Below, one piece after another: positions 25,975 through 35,421 of a stretch of DNA of 59,642 nucleotides. The position numbers and the translations under genes are program-made. Numbering within the stretch: the stretch's first letter is position 1; every line of letters starts with the position of its first letter. Origin of the DNA: Myxococcaceae bacterium (GTDB lineage: Bacteria; Myxococcota_A; Polyangia; Polyangiales; Ga0077539); contig SCUS01000158.1 in the NCBI GenBank assembly GCA_004297725.1, positions 1 through 59,642 of the forward strand. The letters are read 5' to 3'. Below the pieces are notes generated by a model. That model saw only the letters and a list, made by a program, of their open reading frames with translations. It was not told the DNA's origin and searched no databases.

Positions 25975-28691
25975 GTCGCCTCCACCGCCTGCAGCAGCGC
26001 CGCACGCACCTCGTCGTAGCGCCCGGGCGGCACCTTCGCCCCCTCGGCGGTCGTCACATAGAAGACGTCCGTCGCGCGCCGGCCCTCGGTGTTCACCTTG
26101 GCCACCCTGATCTCCAGCCCCAGCCGGTGGTGCGCCCTCGCCACCGTGTGAAGGAAGCCCGGCCGATCGCGCCCGAACACCTCGATCACCGTGGCGTCGT
26201 CGCTTACGTCATTGTGTAAAGAGACCCGCGCCTCGACGGAGGGCTCGGGCCTCGACAGGCCGCCGCCGCCGCGCATCACGGAGACCACCGACTCGGCGTC
26301 GAGCCGGCCCTCGACCACCGCGTGGAGCTGCTGCCCGAGCCGCGCCTCGAGCCCGACGAGCTCGCGCGAGGTCGGGTCGGGGTGGCGCACCACGAAGACG
26401 TCCACCACGTCGGTGCCCACCGAGTGGATCTCCGCCCGCTGGATGTCGAGCCGGTGCGCGAAGAGCAGGGCGGTGAGGTCGGAGAGCAGCCCCGGGCGAT
26501 CGGGGGCGTGCACCAGCACCTCGTAGAGCCCGGCGCCCGACGAGTTGCCCATCGACTGCAGTCGCAGGCGCGGCTCTCCAGGGGCGACGTCGTGGAGGGC
26601 GAGCGCGTGCCGGAGCACCTCCCCCGGCGCCGAGGCCTGCAGGTAGCGCGTCGGCATCGCCCGCACCCACCGGGCCACGCCCGGAGCGACGTCCCCCGCG
26701 AGGTCGAGCACCCGCGCGACGAGGCCCTCGCGATGCCGCCCCGCGCTGTGCCCCTCGCCCTGCAGCGCCTCCGCGGCGCGGTTGTAGAGCTCGTCGAGCA
26801 GCCGGGCCTTCCAGGCGGTCATCGCGGTGGGCGAGGTCGTCGAGAGGTCGGCCACGGTCAGGAGGAAGAGCGCCTGCAGCCGCCACGCGTCGCCGACGAG
26901 GGCCGTCACCTGCGCGAGCGTCGACGGGTCGGCGAGGTCGCGACGGGTCGCGAGGTGGTAGAGCGTCAGGTGCTCGAGGACGAGCCAGGCCACCGTCGCG
27001 GCGTCCTCGGCGTCGAGCCCCAGGCGGGCGGCGATCGCCGGGGCCATCTCCGCGCCCACCTTGCTGTGCGCGCGGCCGTGGCTCTTGCCGACGTCGTGCA
27101 GCAGCGTCGCGAGCAGCAGCACCTCGCGGCGGTCGATGCTGGCCATCAGCCGTGAGGCCAGCGCGAAGTCCGGCCCCAGCTCGCCGCGGCGGAGGGCGTG
27201 CAGCCGGTCGACCGCGGCCACCGAGTGAACGTCCACCGTGTACACGTGATAGACGTCGTGCTGCACGCGAGCGGTCACCGCGGCGAACTCGGGGATGAGG
27301 GCGAGCACGAGGCCGAGGTCGTGGAGGTCGGCGAGGACGCTGCGCGCGTTGTCCGGGGTGCCCGAGACCGAGGCGCCGTCGGCGCGAGACGCCGCGCGGT
27401 GCGAGCGGTCGAGCAGGCGGAGGAAACAGCGGCCGGACTCGCGCGACCCGCGGAGCCGGGCGCACCAGGCGGGGTCGGACGAGGCGCTGGCGATGCTGGC
27501 GCGCGACGAGGCCGCGACCGGCAGGTCATGCATCAGCGCGGTCTCGATCAGGCGCAGCGCCAGCACCGGGTCGCGCTGCAGGCCGTCCGCGGAGGCGAGG
27601 CACGCCGCGCCGTCGAAGCGGGTGACGCCCTCGGCGAGAGGCTGCGGCCGACGGGGGTGATCCGGCGGCCGAGAGGGACGGCACCTCGCGAGGACGTGGG
27701 GCAGCATCGACGCCACGCCCCGGGCGTGCCGGTAGAACTCGGACATCAGCCGCTCGGCGGAGAAGGCCACGGCGCGGGGGAGATCGACGGCGGCCTCCGC
27801 AGGGTCGAAGAAGCCGAGCGCCTGGGCGCACTCCTCCTGCGCGTCGAAGGTCACCCGGTCGCTCTTGCGGCCCGCCCTCGCGTGCAGCGCGGCGCGCAGC
27901 CGGAGGTGGAACTCCCTCGCGGCCTCCAGCGCGTCATGCTCCGGCTGGGACAGGGCGCCGGAGCCGAGCGCCCCGCCGAAGTCGTCCGCCCGCACCCTCG
28001 CCCGAAGCGCCCAGCGGATGATGTCGAGATCGCGAAGCCCGCCGCGGCCGAGCTTCACGTCGGGCTCGAGCAGGTAGACCGTCGCGCCGAAGCGCTCGTG
28101 CCGCTCGCGCAGCTCGTCGGCCAGGGCGTCGATGAAGGTCGCGAGTTCGCGCTCCCCGCGCAGCGCCGCGGAGCGCTCCCGCAGCGCCTCGGCGAGGCCC
28201 CGTTCACCGGCGAGGAAGCGCAGGTCGAGCAGCATGGTGCGGGTGCGGAGGTCGGACTTCGCCTCGGCGATGAGCCCGTCGACGTCGTGGACGGAGTGCC
28301 CCACGGTGATCTTCGCGTCCCAGAGCGGGTAGAGCATCGCCTCGGCGAGGTCGCGCACCGCCGGCGACTCGGGGCGCTCGGCGAGCAGCACGAGGTCGAG
28401 GTCGCTCCCGGGCGAGAGCTGCCGCCGACCGTATCCGCCGACCGCCATCAGCGCGACGCGGCCGCGCCCTCGCCCCTTGGACCAGCGCGAGAGGCAGCCC
28501 GAGACGTGGGCCTCCACCAGCGCGTCGTAGGCGTCCGACACCGCGCGGGCATGGTCGGTCCCTCCGCGGCCCGAGAGCGCTGCCTCGCGGAGCTCACCCA
28601 TCCGGGAACGGAACACCGTCACGGCTTCGGCGGGCAACGGCGGATGGGAGACCTGCGCGCTCACTGCGGTCGCAGCATGGACGGCCGCCAC
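25971..28691 (-). CDS. glnD: [Protein-PII] uridylyltransferase/uridylyl-removing enzyme GlnD
   Basis: 906 residues, normal GlnD length. The nucleotidyltransferase motif GGYGRRQLSPGSDLDL is at 85-100. The central GlnD domain has LEPDVKLGRGGLRDLD. The HD hydrolase motif LLHDVGKSHGRAHS is near 530. Two C-terminal ACT domains start near 722 (VLVHAPDRPGLLSDL) and 832 (VFGRDRPGFLHTVA). The enzyme uridylylates PII when glutamine is low and de-uridylylates it when glutamine is high, so it sets nitrogen control. The start appears to be GTG at 28691, 14 bases after the amidase stop. No glnB/glnK is in the window. Confidence 0.95.
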   Translation of the reverse strand: MAAVHAATAVSAQVSHPPLPAEAVTVFRSRMGELREAALSGRGGTDHARAVSDAYDALVEAHVSGCLSRWSKGRGRGRVALMAVGGYGRRQLSPGSDLDLVLLAERPESPAVRDLAEAMLYPLWDAKITVGHSVHDVDGLIAEAKSDLRTRTMLLDLRFLAGERGLAEALRERSAALRGERELATFIDALADELRERHERFGATVYLLEPDVKLGRGGLRDLDIIRWALRARVRADDFGGALGSGALSQPEHDALEAAREFHLRLRAALHARAGRKSDRVTFDAQEECAQALGFFDPAEAAVDLPRAVAFSAERLMSEFYRHARGVASMLPHVLARCRPSRPPDHPRRPQPLAEGVTRFDGAACLASADGLQRDPVLALRLIETALMHDLPVAASSRASIASASSDPAWCARLRGSRESGRCFLRLLDRSHRAASRADGASVSGTPDNARSVLADLHDLGLVLALIPEFAAVTARVQHDVYHVYTVDVHSVAAVDRLHALRRGELGPDFALASRLMASIDRREVLLLATLLHDVGKSHGRAHSKVGAEMAPAIAARLGLDAEDAATVAWLVLEHLTLYHLATRRDLADPSTLAQVTALVGDAWRLQALFLLTVADLSTTSPTAMTAWKARLLDELYNRAAEALQGEGHSAGRHREGLVARVLDLAGDVAPGVARWVRAMPTRYLQASAPGEVLRHALALHDVAPGEPRLRLQSMGNSSGAGLYEVLVHAPDRPGLLSDLTALLFAHRLDIQRAEIHSVGTDVVDVFVVRHPDPTSRELVGLEARLGQQLHAVVEGRLDAESVVSVMRGGGGLSRPEPSVEARVSLHNDVSDDATVIEVFGRDRPGFLHTVARAHHRLGLEIRVAKVNTEGRRATDVFYVTTAEGAKVPPGRYDEVRAALLQAVEAT

Positions 28692-28705
28692 GCTCGGAAC
28701 AACCC

Positions 28706-29899
28706 TCAGCCCCCGCCGGGCACGTGTTCGTCGATGGCGCGCGCGATCGACCCCGCCAGCACGTCGCGGTACCCGTCGGAGCGGAGCCGCTGCTCCTCCG
28801 CCGCGTTCGAGATGAACGAGAGTTCCACCAGCACGGCCGGCATGCGCGTGGTGACCAGCACGTGGAAGCGCGCAGGGTGCACCCCCATGTCCTCGACCTG
28901 CGGATACAGCAGCCGCACGTCCCGGAGCAGCGCCCGTTGGATCGCCGAGGCGTACCCCAGCGAGTCGCGACCGTGCCGCGAGAGGCTGAGGTCCGCGAGA
29001 ATCCGCGACACGTCCCAGGCGCCCCCGACGTCGCCGTCGACCAGCTCGCCCTCCCGCGCCGTCAGCCGCGCCGCCACCCGGGGGCTGTCCTCCAGGGCGA
29101 AGGTGGAGATCCCGCGCGCCTCACGGTTGGTCGCCGCGTTGCAGTGGATCGACACGAAGAGGTCTGCGGTGGTGCCGTTGGCGTGCGACGCGCGCTGCTC
29201 CAGCGGCACGAACAGGTCGCTGTCGCGCGTCAGCGCAACCTGGAAGCCGTAGCGGAGGGCCAGGCGATCTGCGAGGCGCCGAGCGACGTCGAGGGTGACC
29301 TCCGACTCCTTGAGCCCCGTCGGACCGATCGCCCCGGGGTCGCTCCCCCCGTGACCGGCGTCGATCACCACGCGCCGGTGCCTCGCCTCCGCCACCCTCG
29401 CGGGCGTCGCGCTCGGCCGCTCCGGCTCCACACCGCAGCGGGAGCGCACGGGACCCAGCACGGCCTGCGCTCGTCCTCGCTCCCCGACCCGCTCCAGCAG
29501 CGCGGCCAGCGAGGTGGCCTCGTCGCAGGAGACGTCCGAGCCTCCCCCCGGCGAGGCCGCGATGAGGTAGTCCCTCGCCCGCGAACGGTCTCGCGCATCG
29601 TGCAGCCGATCGCTCCGCTCGAGCAGCAGCGCCCCGGCGAGGAGCATCGCGCTCCGCCGCCGCGCCCGATCCTCGGGGTCGACGAGCGACAGCCGCTGCA
29701 CGAGCTCGTCGACGCCCTGCTCGACGCGCCCGCTGCGCAGCGCGGCCACCGCGGCGCGCGCCTCCACCAGCACATCCGCCGACTCGACCGCGGGCTCTGG
29801 AGGCTCCGCGTGGCCGGGTGACGCGCCGACGCTACGGCACGACGAGGCCGCGCCAGCGAGCAGCACACCCGAGATCAGCACGACGGACCAGCGCACCAC
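28706..29899 (-). CDS. N-acetylmuramoyl-L-alanine amidase (Amidase_3, AmiC type)
   Basis: 397 residues from GTG 29899. A lipoprotein-like leader (VVLISGVLLAGAASSC) is followed by an Ala-rich helical region that looks like degenerate TPRs up to about residue 160. The Amidase_3 domain then has zinc ligands and the catalytic Glu in VVIDAGHGGSDPGA, LKESEVTLDVA, VSIHCNAATN and VLVELSFISNAAEE. The enzyme cleaves the amide bond between MurNAc and the stem peptide during cell separation or remodelling. It heads an operon with glnD and a TPR protein. Confidence 0.92.
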   Translation of the reverse strand: MVRWSVVLISGVLLAGAASSCRSVGASPGHAEPPEPAVESADVLVEARAAVAALRSGRVEQGVDELVQRLSLVDPEDRARRRSAMLLAGALLLERSDRLHDARDRSRARDYLIAASPGGGSDVSCDEATSLAALLERVGERGRAQAVLGPVRSRCGVEPERPSATPARVAEARHRRVVIDAGHGGSDPGAIGPTGLKESEVTLDVARRLADRLALRYGFQVALTRDSDLFVPLEQRASHANGTTADLFVSIHCNAATNREARGISTFALEDSPRVAARLTAREGELVDGDVGGAWDVSRILADLSLSRHGRDSLGYASAIQRALLRDVRLLYPQVEDMGVHPARFHVLVTTRMPAVLVELSFISNAAEEQRLRSDGYRDVLAGSIARAIDEHVPGGG

Positions 29900-29968
29900 G
29901 CACGCCGGTAGCAGGGCGGCGCCTCCCGGGGGGAATTTCCTGCACGCCCGCGCCGGGCCGCAGCCCCG

Positions 29969-29998
29969 ATGACGGGCGCGAGCGCCTCGCTCTACACT
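29969..29998 (+). promoter_or_regulatory. Putative manA promoter (ATGACG-18-TACACT)
   Basis: ATGACG (29969-29974) and TACACT (29993-29998) are 18 bases apart. The -10 ends 7 bases before the GTG start at 30006, placing the transcription start on the start codon. Confidence 0.5.
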
Positions 29999-30005
29999 CC
30001 GGCCC

Positions 30006-31049
30006 GTGACACCACGGCTCCTTCAGGTCGACAACTTCACCCCCACCCGACGCACCCCCTGGGGCGGTACGCGCATCGCCGGTGACCTCAAGCGCGAGCT
30101 GCTCCCCGGCGAGGTCGGGCGCGTCGTCGGCGAGAGCTGGGAGTTCTCCGTCGAGCCAGACTTCCCGAGCCGCCTGCTCGACGGCTCCGGCTCCCTCGCG
30201 AGCTGGATCGACAGCGCGCGAGAGGCGATCCTGGGGCGCGAGGGGGACGACGGTCGGGCCAGCACCGCGCTGCTGGTGAAGCTGCTCGACACCTCCGACG
30301 AGCTCTCGGTGCAGATCCATCCCTCCGACGGAGACCCGACGGTGCGCGAGGGCGAGTCGGGCAAGCCCGAGTGCTGGTACATCGTCGCCGCGGAGCCGGG
30401 CGCCGGCGTGTACCTCGGGCTCGCGGAAGGGGTCACGCGCGAGGCCCTCGGGGACGCGCTCCGCCATGGCGCGGACATCACCGCGATGCTTGGATTCGTC
30501 CCGGTCTCGGCCGGCGACTTCGTGCTCATCGAGGCAGGCACCGCGCACGCGATCGGCCGGGGGCTGACCCTCGTCGAGCCCCAGCGGGTGCAGCCCGGCT
30601 GCCGCGGGCTCACCTACCGCTACTGGGACTGGAACCGCCGCTACGACGCCGCCGGCCGCACGGACCCGGAGGGACATCCCCGCGCGCTCCACGTCGACGA
30701 GGCCCTCGCGGTCACCCGCTGGGACGCGCCGCGCGGAGCGGCCCTCCTCGAACGATGTCTGGTCCGCGCCGGGAGCCCGGAGCTTCGGAGCGCGCCGACC
30801 TGGACCCCCCTCTGCGGCCGCGACGGCGGGCTCCCCAGCGAGCACCTCCACGTGGCGCGGCTCCACGGCACCGGCGCCTTCGACCTCCCGGATTGGGACA
30901 GCCTGCGCGCGGTCACCGTGGTCGACGGCAGCCTCGTCATCGACGGAGTGACCGTTGCCCGTGGCCAGACCTGCGCGTTGCCCGCGCGGCCCGCGGCGCG
31001 GAGGGCGACGCTCGACCGGGCGCACGCGATCGTCTCCGCGGCGTACTGA
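30006..31049 (+). CDS. manA: Mannose-6-phosphate isomerase, class I
   Basis: 347 residues from GTG 30006. The cupin type I phosphomannose isomerase zinc site is complete: QIHPSDGD near 104-111, GKPECWYI near 119-126 and the distal AGTAHAIGRG near 180, followed by LVEPQR and the TYRYWDW segment. The N-terminal WGGTRIAGDL also matches the family. It interconverts mannose-6-P and fructose-6-P, supplying GDP-mannose for polysaccharide or LPS. It stands alone between divergent and convergent neighbours, with no Shine-Dalgarno and a TACACT box 7 bases upstream. Confidence 0.93.
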   Translation: MTPRLLQVDNFTPTRRTPWGGTRIAGDLKRELLPGEVGRVVGESWEFSVEPDFPSRLLDGSGSLASWIDSAREAILGREGDDGRASTALLVKLLDTSDELSVQIHPSDGDPTVREGESGKPECWYIVAAEPGAGVYLGLAEGVTREALGDALRHGADITAMLGFVPVSAGDFVLIEAGTAHAIGRGLTLVEPQRVQPGCRGLTYRYWDWNRRYDAAGRTDPEGHPRALHVDEALAVTRWDAPRGAALLERCLVRAGSPELRSAPTWTPLCGRDGGLPSEHLHVARLHGTGAFDLPDWDSLRAVTVVDGSLVIDGVTVARGQTCALPARPAARRATLDRAHAIVSAAY

Positions 31050-31059
31050 CCCGGAGCCG

Positions 31060-31096
31060 GTCTTCGAGGGGGTCGGAGGGAGTCTTCGAGGGGGGG
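31060..31096. repeat. Short direct repeat between manA and secF
   Basis: GTCTTCGAGGGGG occurs at 31060-31072 and again at 31082-31094, a period of 22 bases, in the gap between the convergent manA and secF genes. There is no clear stem-loop and no known function. Confidence 0.6.
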
Positions 31097-31117
31097 AGCG
31101 AGCGACAGGCCGGACGA

Positions 31118-32317
31118 TCAGACGTCGGCGGTCTTCGCGTCGGAGGCGGGCGCCTCCGCGGGGGAGGCCGCGTGCGCGTCATGGAAGAAGCGCGAGTCGA
31201 TCCACTCGGTGAACGGCGCGGCGACGTAGATGGAGCTGTACGTCCCGGCGAGCACGCCGATGATCATCGCCCAGGCGAAGTCACGGATGACGCCGGTGCC
31301 GATGAAGATGAAGGCCGACACCGACAGCACCACCGTGAGGGAGGTGAGGATGGTGCGCGAGAGCATCTCGCTCACCGACAGGTTGATCACGTCGAGCATC
31401 CGCGTGTTGCGACGCTTCGCGAGGTTCTCTCGGATGCGGTCGTAGACGATGATGGTGTCGTTCATCGAGTAGCCCACGACCGTGAGGATCGCGGCCACCG
31501 TCGAGATCGTGACCTCCTTGCGGGTGATCACGAAGAAGCCGAGCGTCACGAGGGAGTCGTGGACGAGGGCGAGGATTCCGCCCGGCGCGAAGCGCAGGTC
31601 GAAGCGGAACGCCACGTAGATCATGATGAAGACGATCGAGTAGGCCACCGCGCGGAGGGCCGCGTAGCGGAGCTCGGCGCCCGCCTTCGGAGACACCCAG
31701 ACGCTCGCGTTGAGCTGCCCCTCGGCGCCGACGCCGTCGGAGGCGACCAGGCCGCGGAAGATCTCGTCGCCGATGCCGACGAGCGGCACCTGCCAGCGGT
31801 GATCGTCGAGCGCGCCCATCTGGAGGGCCACGTCGCCGCGGACGTTGGCCCCGGCGGCGCGCAGCAGCTCGGCGACCTGCTGGGCGCTGAGCGTGCTGTC
31901 GTTGAACTGCACGACGATGTGATCGCCGCCCGGCGAGAGGCGGAAGTCACCGAGCGAGCCGCCCCCGGTCGTCCCCGGCAGGCGCTCCGTTACGGCGCGG
32001 CGGATCTGCTCACGGCGAGCGGCGGTGATGGGCGAGCTCTTCTCCACGCGGATGATGAACTCGTTGGCGCGCTGGGTCGGCACGACCTCGGAGTGATCGT
32101 GGCCCATGCGGTCGAGCACGGCGCGAATCCGGCCCGCGTCGACGTTGCCGCTGAACTGCACGGTGAGCTCGGTGCCGCCCATGAAGTCGATGCCGTACTT
32201 CGGCCCCGGCTTGATGAGCAGGATCGCCGACACGATCGTGATCGCGACCGAGAAGGCGATCCAGTACTTCCGGACCGCCATGAAATCATAGACGCGGTGG
32301 CTTCTGTTGAACTCCAT
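31118..32317 (-). CDS. secF: Protein translocase subunit SecF
   Basis: 399 residues from ATG 32317, longer than the roughly 320 residues of the E. coli protein because of an enlarged periplasmic region between TM1 and TM2. The family signatures are GIDFMGGTELTVQF after TM1, VYVAFRFDLRFAPGGILALVHD-type sequence around TM3, and VVGYSMNDTIIVYDRIREN, with the TM core TLTSLTVVLSVSAFIFIG. With SecD it uses proton motive force to complete export through SecYEG. It follows secD by 8 bases in a yajC-secD-secF operon. Confidence 0.95.
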   Translation of the reverse strand: MEFNRSHRVYDFMAVRKYWIAFSVAITIVSAILLIKPGPKYGIDFMGGTELTVQFSGNVDAGRIRAVLDRMGHDHSEVVPTQRANEFIIRVEKSSPITAARREQIRRAVTERLPGTTGGGSLGDFRLSPGGDHIVVQFNDSTLSAQQVAELLRAAGANVRGDVALQMGALDDHRWQVPLVGIGDEIFRGLVASDGVGAEGQLNASVWVSPKAGAELRYAALRAVAYSIVFIMIYVAFRFDLRFAPGGILALVHDSLVTLGFFVITRKEVTISTVAAILTVVGYSMNDTIIVYDRIRENLAKRRNTRMLDVINLSVSEMLSRTILTSLTVVLSVSAFIFIGTGVIRDFAWAMIIGVLAGTYSSIYVAAPFTEWIDSRFFHDAHAASPAEAPASDAKTADV

Positions 32318-32325
32318 GGTGGTTC

Positions 32326-34188
32326 CTACTTCGCCCCGAGGAGGGTCTTGACCTTGAGGCCGCGGACCAGCCAGTCGAACACCACGCGCGTGGCGAACAC
32401 GCCCGTGAAGAGGTTGGCGATCACGCCGATGAGCAGCGTCACGGCGAAGCCCTTCACCGGGCCCGTACCGTACTGGAGCAGCACCACGCCGGAGATCAGC
32501 GTCGTCACGTGCCCGTCGAAGATCGCCGAGAAGGCGTGGGCGTACCCCGCGTCGACCGCCGCCCGGAGCGACTTGCCCTCCCGCAGCTCCTCGCGGATGC
32601 GCTCGTTGATCAGCACGTTGTTGTCCACGCTCATGCCCACGGTGAGCGCGAGGCCCGCGAGCCCCGGGAGCGTGATCGTGGCGCCGAAGAGCACCATCGT
32701 CGCGAGCTGCAGCGCGAGGTTGATCAGCACCGCGCCGTTCGCGATCCATCCGGCGTAGCCGTAGTAGATGGCCATGAAGGTGAGCACCAGGGCGATGCCC
32801 ACCAGCATCGCGTTGCGCGCGTGCCGGATGGTGTCGGAGCCCAGCGTCGGGCCGACGTAGTCCTGCTTGCCCTCGGAGAGCGGCGCGGGGAGAGCGCCGG
32901 CGCGGAGCACCACGACGAGGTCGTTGGCCTCGCGCAGCACGATCCGGTAGTCGCTGTCACCGCCGAGGGTGATGCGCGCCGAGCCGCCGCCGATGCGCTG
33001 CTGGATCTGCGGCGCCGAGTTGACCCGGTCGTCGAGCACGATCGCGAAGCGCTTCTTGACGTTCTCCTCGGTGACTCGCGCGAACACCTCGCCGCCGCGG
33101 CGGTTGAAGTTGAGCGAGACGAAGGGCCGGTTCTCCTGCGGGTCGACGGACACCCGCGCGTCGTCGATCATCGAGCCGTCGACCTGCGCGACGCTGAAGA
33201 CCGTGTACGTGCGCCAGGTCTCGCCGGTGGTCGCGGCCCCGTCCGAGCGGTCGGACTTGCCGATGAGGATCTGCCGCCCCTCGGGGATCGCCGTGCGGAT
33301 CGAGTCGAGGTAGTCCTGAAGCTGCTGGCGGGCGTTGGGGCCCGTCGAGCGGAGGTACGTCGACTGCGCGTTGCGACCAGGGCCCACCGGGGCGAGCTCG
33401 GTCTCCTGCGTGATGCCGGCGGGCAGCGGGTGCGCCGTCGGAGCGGGTGCGCCCTCCGGGGCGCCGGGGATGGCCTGGCCCGCGATGATCGCCGCGAGCG
33501 CGGGGCTCTCGTCATCGAGGATCTTGAACTCCAGCCGTGCGGTACGCCGGATGATGTCCCGGATCTGCTGGAAGTACGCCTGGTCCTGACCGGGCACCTC
33601 CACCACGATGGTCTCGCCGCGAGCGGTGATGGAGGTCTCCTTCACGGCGAGCTCGTCGATGCGGTTGCTGATCGTCTGGATCGCCTGCTGCACCGCGCTG
33701 TCCTCGAGGGAGGTCACCTCGCGCGGGTCGAGACCCAGCGTGATGGTGCTGCCGCTCGAGCTGATGCGACGGAGGCCGCGGTCGGTGATCATCCGGTCGC
33801 TCACCCGGGCGACGTCCGCCGCGTTGCGGAAGCGCGCGACGAAGTCGCGGTTGGTCGACCCGGCGGTCACGGTCACCCGCTCGGCGAGCCGGGTGATCTC
33901 GTCCGGGGTCAGCCGCCCCTCCCCGCGGTGGATGCCGAAGTCGCTCGCGAGCTGACCACGGAAGTCCTCCATGGAGCGCGCGCGTCGGTCCGCGATCGCC
34001 TGCCCGATCTGCACATCATACGAGAGGCGGGCGCCTCCTCGGATATCCAAGCCCTCGTTGAGTCGGAACGGGATGTGCGCCCGAACCCACGGCGTCGACA
34101 GCTTCGGGATGCTCGGCCAGAGCACCACGAACGCCGCAACGATCACGAAGAGCACCGTCCCCAGTCGCCAGTACCAACCGCGGTTCAT
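32326..34188 (-). CDS. secD: Protein translocase subunit SecD
   Basis: 620 residues from ATG 34188; a longer reading would overlap yajC. After TM1 comes the conserved NEGLDIRGGARLSYDV. A large periplasmic P1 region includes NRIDELAVKETSITARGE and VPGQDQ. The TM2-6 block follows, with GGVVLLQYG-like and LPGLAGLALTVGMSVDNNVLI motifs typical of SecD/RND transporters. It works with SecF and YajC in preprotein export. yajC lies 19 bases upstream and secF 8 bases downstream. Confidence 0.95.
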   Translation of the reverse strand: MNRGWYWRLGTVLFVIVAAFVVLWPSIPKLSTPWVRAHIPFRLNEGLDIRGGARLSYDVQIGQAIADRRARSMEDFRGQLASDFGIHRGEGRLTPDEITRLAERVTVTAGSTNRDFVARFRNAADVARVSDRMITDRGLRRISSSGSTITLGLDPREVTSLEDSAVQQAIQTISNRIDELAVKETSITARGETIVVEVPGQDQAYFQQIRDIIRRTARLEFKILDDESPALAAIIAGQAIPGAPEGAPAPTAHPLPAGITQETELAPVGPGRNAQSTYLRSTGPNARQQLQDYLDSIRTAIPEGRQILIGKSDRSDGAATTGETWRTYTVFSVAQVDGSMIDDARVSVDPQENRPFVSLNFNRRGGEVFARVTEENVKKRFAIVLDDRVNSAPQIQQRIGGGSARITLGGDSDYRIVLREANDLVVVLRAGALPAPLSEGKQDYVGPTLGSDTIRHARNAMLVGIALVLTFMAIYYGYAGWIANGAVLINLALQLATMVLFGATITLPGLAGLALTVGMSVDNNVLINERIREELREGKSLRAAVDAGYAHAFSAIFDGHVTTLISGVVLLQYGTGPVKGFAVTLLIGVIANLFTGVFATRVVFDWLVRGLKVKTLLGAK

Positions 34189-34207
34189 CGCTCGGGCCTC
34201 CGGTGCG

Positions 34208-34642
34208 TCACTTCTTCTCGGCATCCGCGGGCTTCGCGTCCGCGGCGGTCTCGTACTTCTTCGTCACGCTCTCGCGGAGAAACCTCACGCGGACCTTGTC
34301 GGCCAGCTCGATGACGATCTCCTTCTCGAAGACCTCGCTGACCGTGCCGATCATTCCCCCGTTGGTGACCACGCGATCACCCTTGCGCAGGCCCTTCTGC
34401 AGGGTCTCCTGGTCCTTCTGCTGCTGCCGCATCGGGCGCAGCATGAAGAACCACACGAAGAGGAAGATCGCGGGGAGCATGATGAAGTTCATGATCCCGC
34501 CGCCGGCGCCGCCGCCCGCCGCGGGCGCAGCGTGTCCCGCGCCTCCGCCCGAGCCGGGCGTCATCGTAGGCTGGAACGCCATCAGCGCGTTGGCGCCGCG
34601 AGCTGCGTAGTAGAGGAGGGAGTCGATCGCCGTGGGTGTCAT
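34208..34642 (-). CDS. yajC: Sec translocase accessory subunit YajC
   Basis: 144 residues. A Gly/Pro-rich N-terminal extension is followed by one TM (IMNFIMLPAIFLFVWFFML), the typical LRPMRQQQKDQ motif, and the YajC core LRKGDRVVTNGGMIGTVSEV with VRVRFLRESV. The N-terminal extension is longer than in enteric YajC. It is the first gene of yajC-secD-secF and has its own sigma-70-type promoter candidate about 100 bases upstream. Confidence 0.93.
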   Translation of the reverse strand: MTPTAIDSLLYYAARGANALMAFQPTMTPGSGGGAGHAAPAAGGGAGGGIMNFIMLPAIFLFVWFFMLRPMRQQQKDQETLQKGLRKGDRVVTNGGMIGTVSEVFEKEIVIELADKVRVRFLRESVTKKYETAADAKPADAEKK

Positions 34643-34693
34643 CGGGTCACTCTTTCGGAGCCCAGCTTTACGGGTCGCGACGGCTACGTCGGA

Positions 34694-34705
34694 CTTCGCG
34701 CGAAG
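34694..34705. promoter_or_regulatory. Palindrome CTTCGCGCGAAG in the yajC leader
   Basis: A perfect 12-base palindrome lies between the putative yajC transcription start (about 34733) and the ATG. In the mRNA it could form a CUUC/GAAG stem closed by GCGC and extended by GG/CC after one mismatch. It could equally be a protein-binding site; the sequence alone does not decide. Confidence 0.3.
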
Positions 34706-34739
34706 ACCATCTTCCCGGGTCGGCGCAGGGCGGAGCGCG

Positions 34740-34769
34740 CTGCTAGCACGCCCTCTGATACGGGGTCAA
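34740..34769 (-). promoter_or_regulatory. Putative yajC-secDF promoter (TTGACC-18-TAGCAG)
   Basis: On the minus strand, TTGACC (34769-34764) and TAGCAG (34745-34740) are separated by 18 bases. This leaves a leader of roughly 90 bases to ATG 34642, unlike the short or absent leaders of most genes here. Confidence 0.5.
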
Positions 34770-34818
34770 CCTCACTCGGATCCGCAGCGGAGCCCCGAAG
34801 TGATAGCCTGTGGGGCCT

Positions 34819-35364
34819 GTGAACCCGGTGCCGCGCTCCATTCTTCCCGTGCTCCTCCTCGCACTCTCCGGCGCTCCGCTCTTGCGCTGCTCATCGCCGA
34901 CACCGGCAGGTGACGCATCGGTCGACGCGCCACCCGAAGACCGCCCCGCCATCGTCGACCCCACGCTCGAGGTCGGCACCGGGCAGTCAGCGTGGGAGCC
35001 GCTCGTCGACGGCGCCGCCGTCGAGCTGATCCACGGCCCGCAGGGGGGCTACCACGTCTTCGCGCGCATCCGTGAGCAGCGGCTTGGCGGCGACGTGCAG
35101 GTCACCTTCCGGGTGACCCCGGTCGAGGGCGGTGAACCCATCAACGACCCCGCCGACCGTATCCGCCTGCTCGAGGGCCGAGGGCTGCTCCGCACCGCCC
35201 AGGGCTGGGAGACCTCGAGCGCGCTGCTGGTGATCCTGTCGCGCATCCGGGGGCCCGCAGACGTCGTCGGCCGACGCTTCGTCCTCGAGGCCAACGTCGC
35301 CCCTACCGGATCGAGCGCCCCGACCTCGGTCCGTCGCACGATCACCATCGTCGACGAGACATGA
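34819..35364 (+). CDS. Lipoprotein of unknown function
   Basis: 181 residues from GTG 34819. This start is preferred over GTG 34810 because a TAGCCT box (34804-34809) ends 9 bases before it, matching the promoter geometry of neighbouring genes. The leader ILPVLLLALSGAPLLRC has a lipobox LLRC. The mature protein is strand-rich, containing VELIHGPQGGYHVFARI and VQVTFRV, and resembles a small immunoglobulin-like or beta-sandwich fold. No family is recognised. It lies 57 bases before a Ser/Thr kinase gene on the same strand. Confidence 0.75.
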   Translation: MNPVPRSILPVLLLALSGAPLLRCSSPTPAGDASVDAPPEDRPAIVDPTLEVGTGQSAWEPLVDGAAVELIHGPQGGYHVFARIREQRLGGDVQVTFRVTPVEGGEPINDPADRIRLLEGRGLLRTAQGWETSSALLVILSRIRGPADVVGRRFVLEANVAPTGSSAPTSVRRTITIVDET

Positions 35365-35421
35365 TTCTGGCGCACTGGGGTTGTGGCCGCTGATCCGCGG
35401 TCGGTGGTAGTCTTGCCCACC

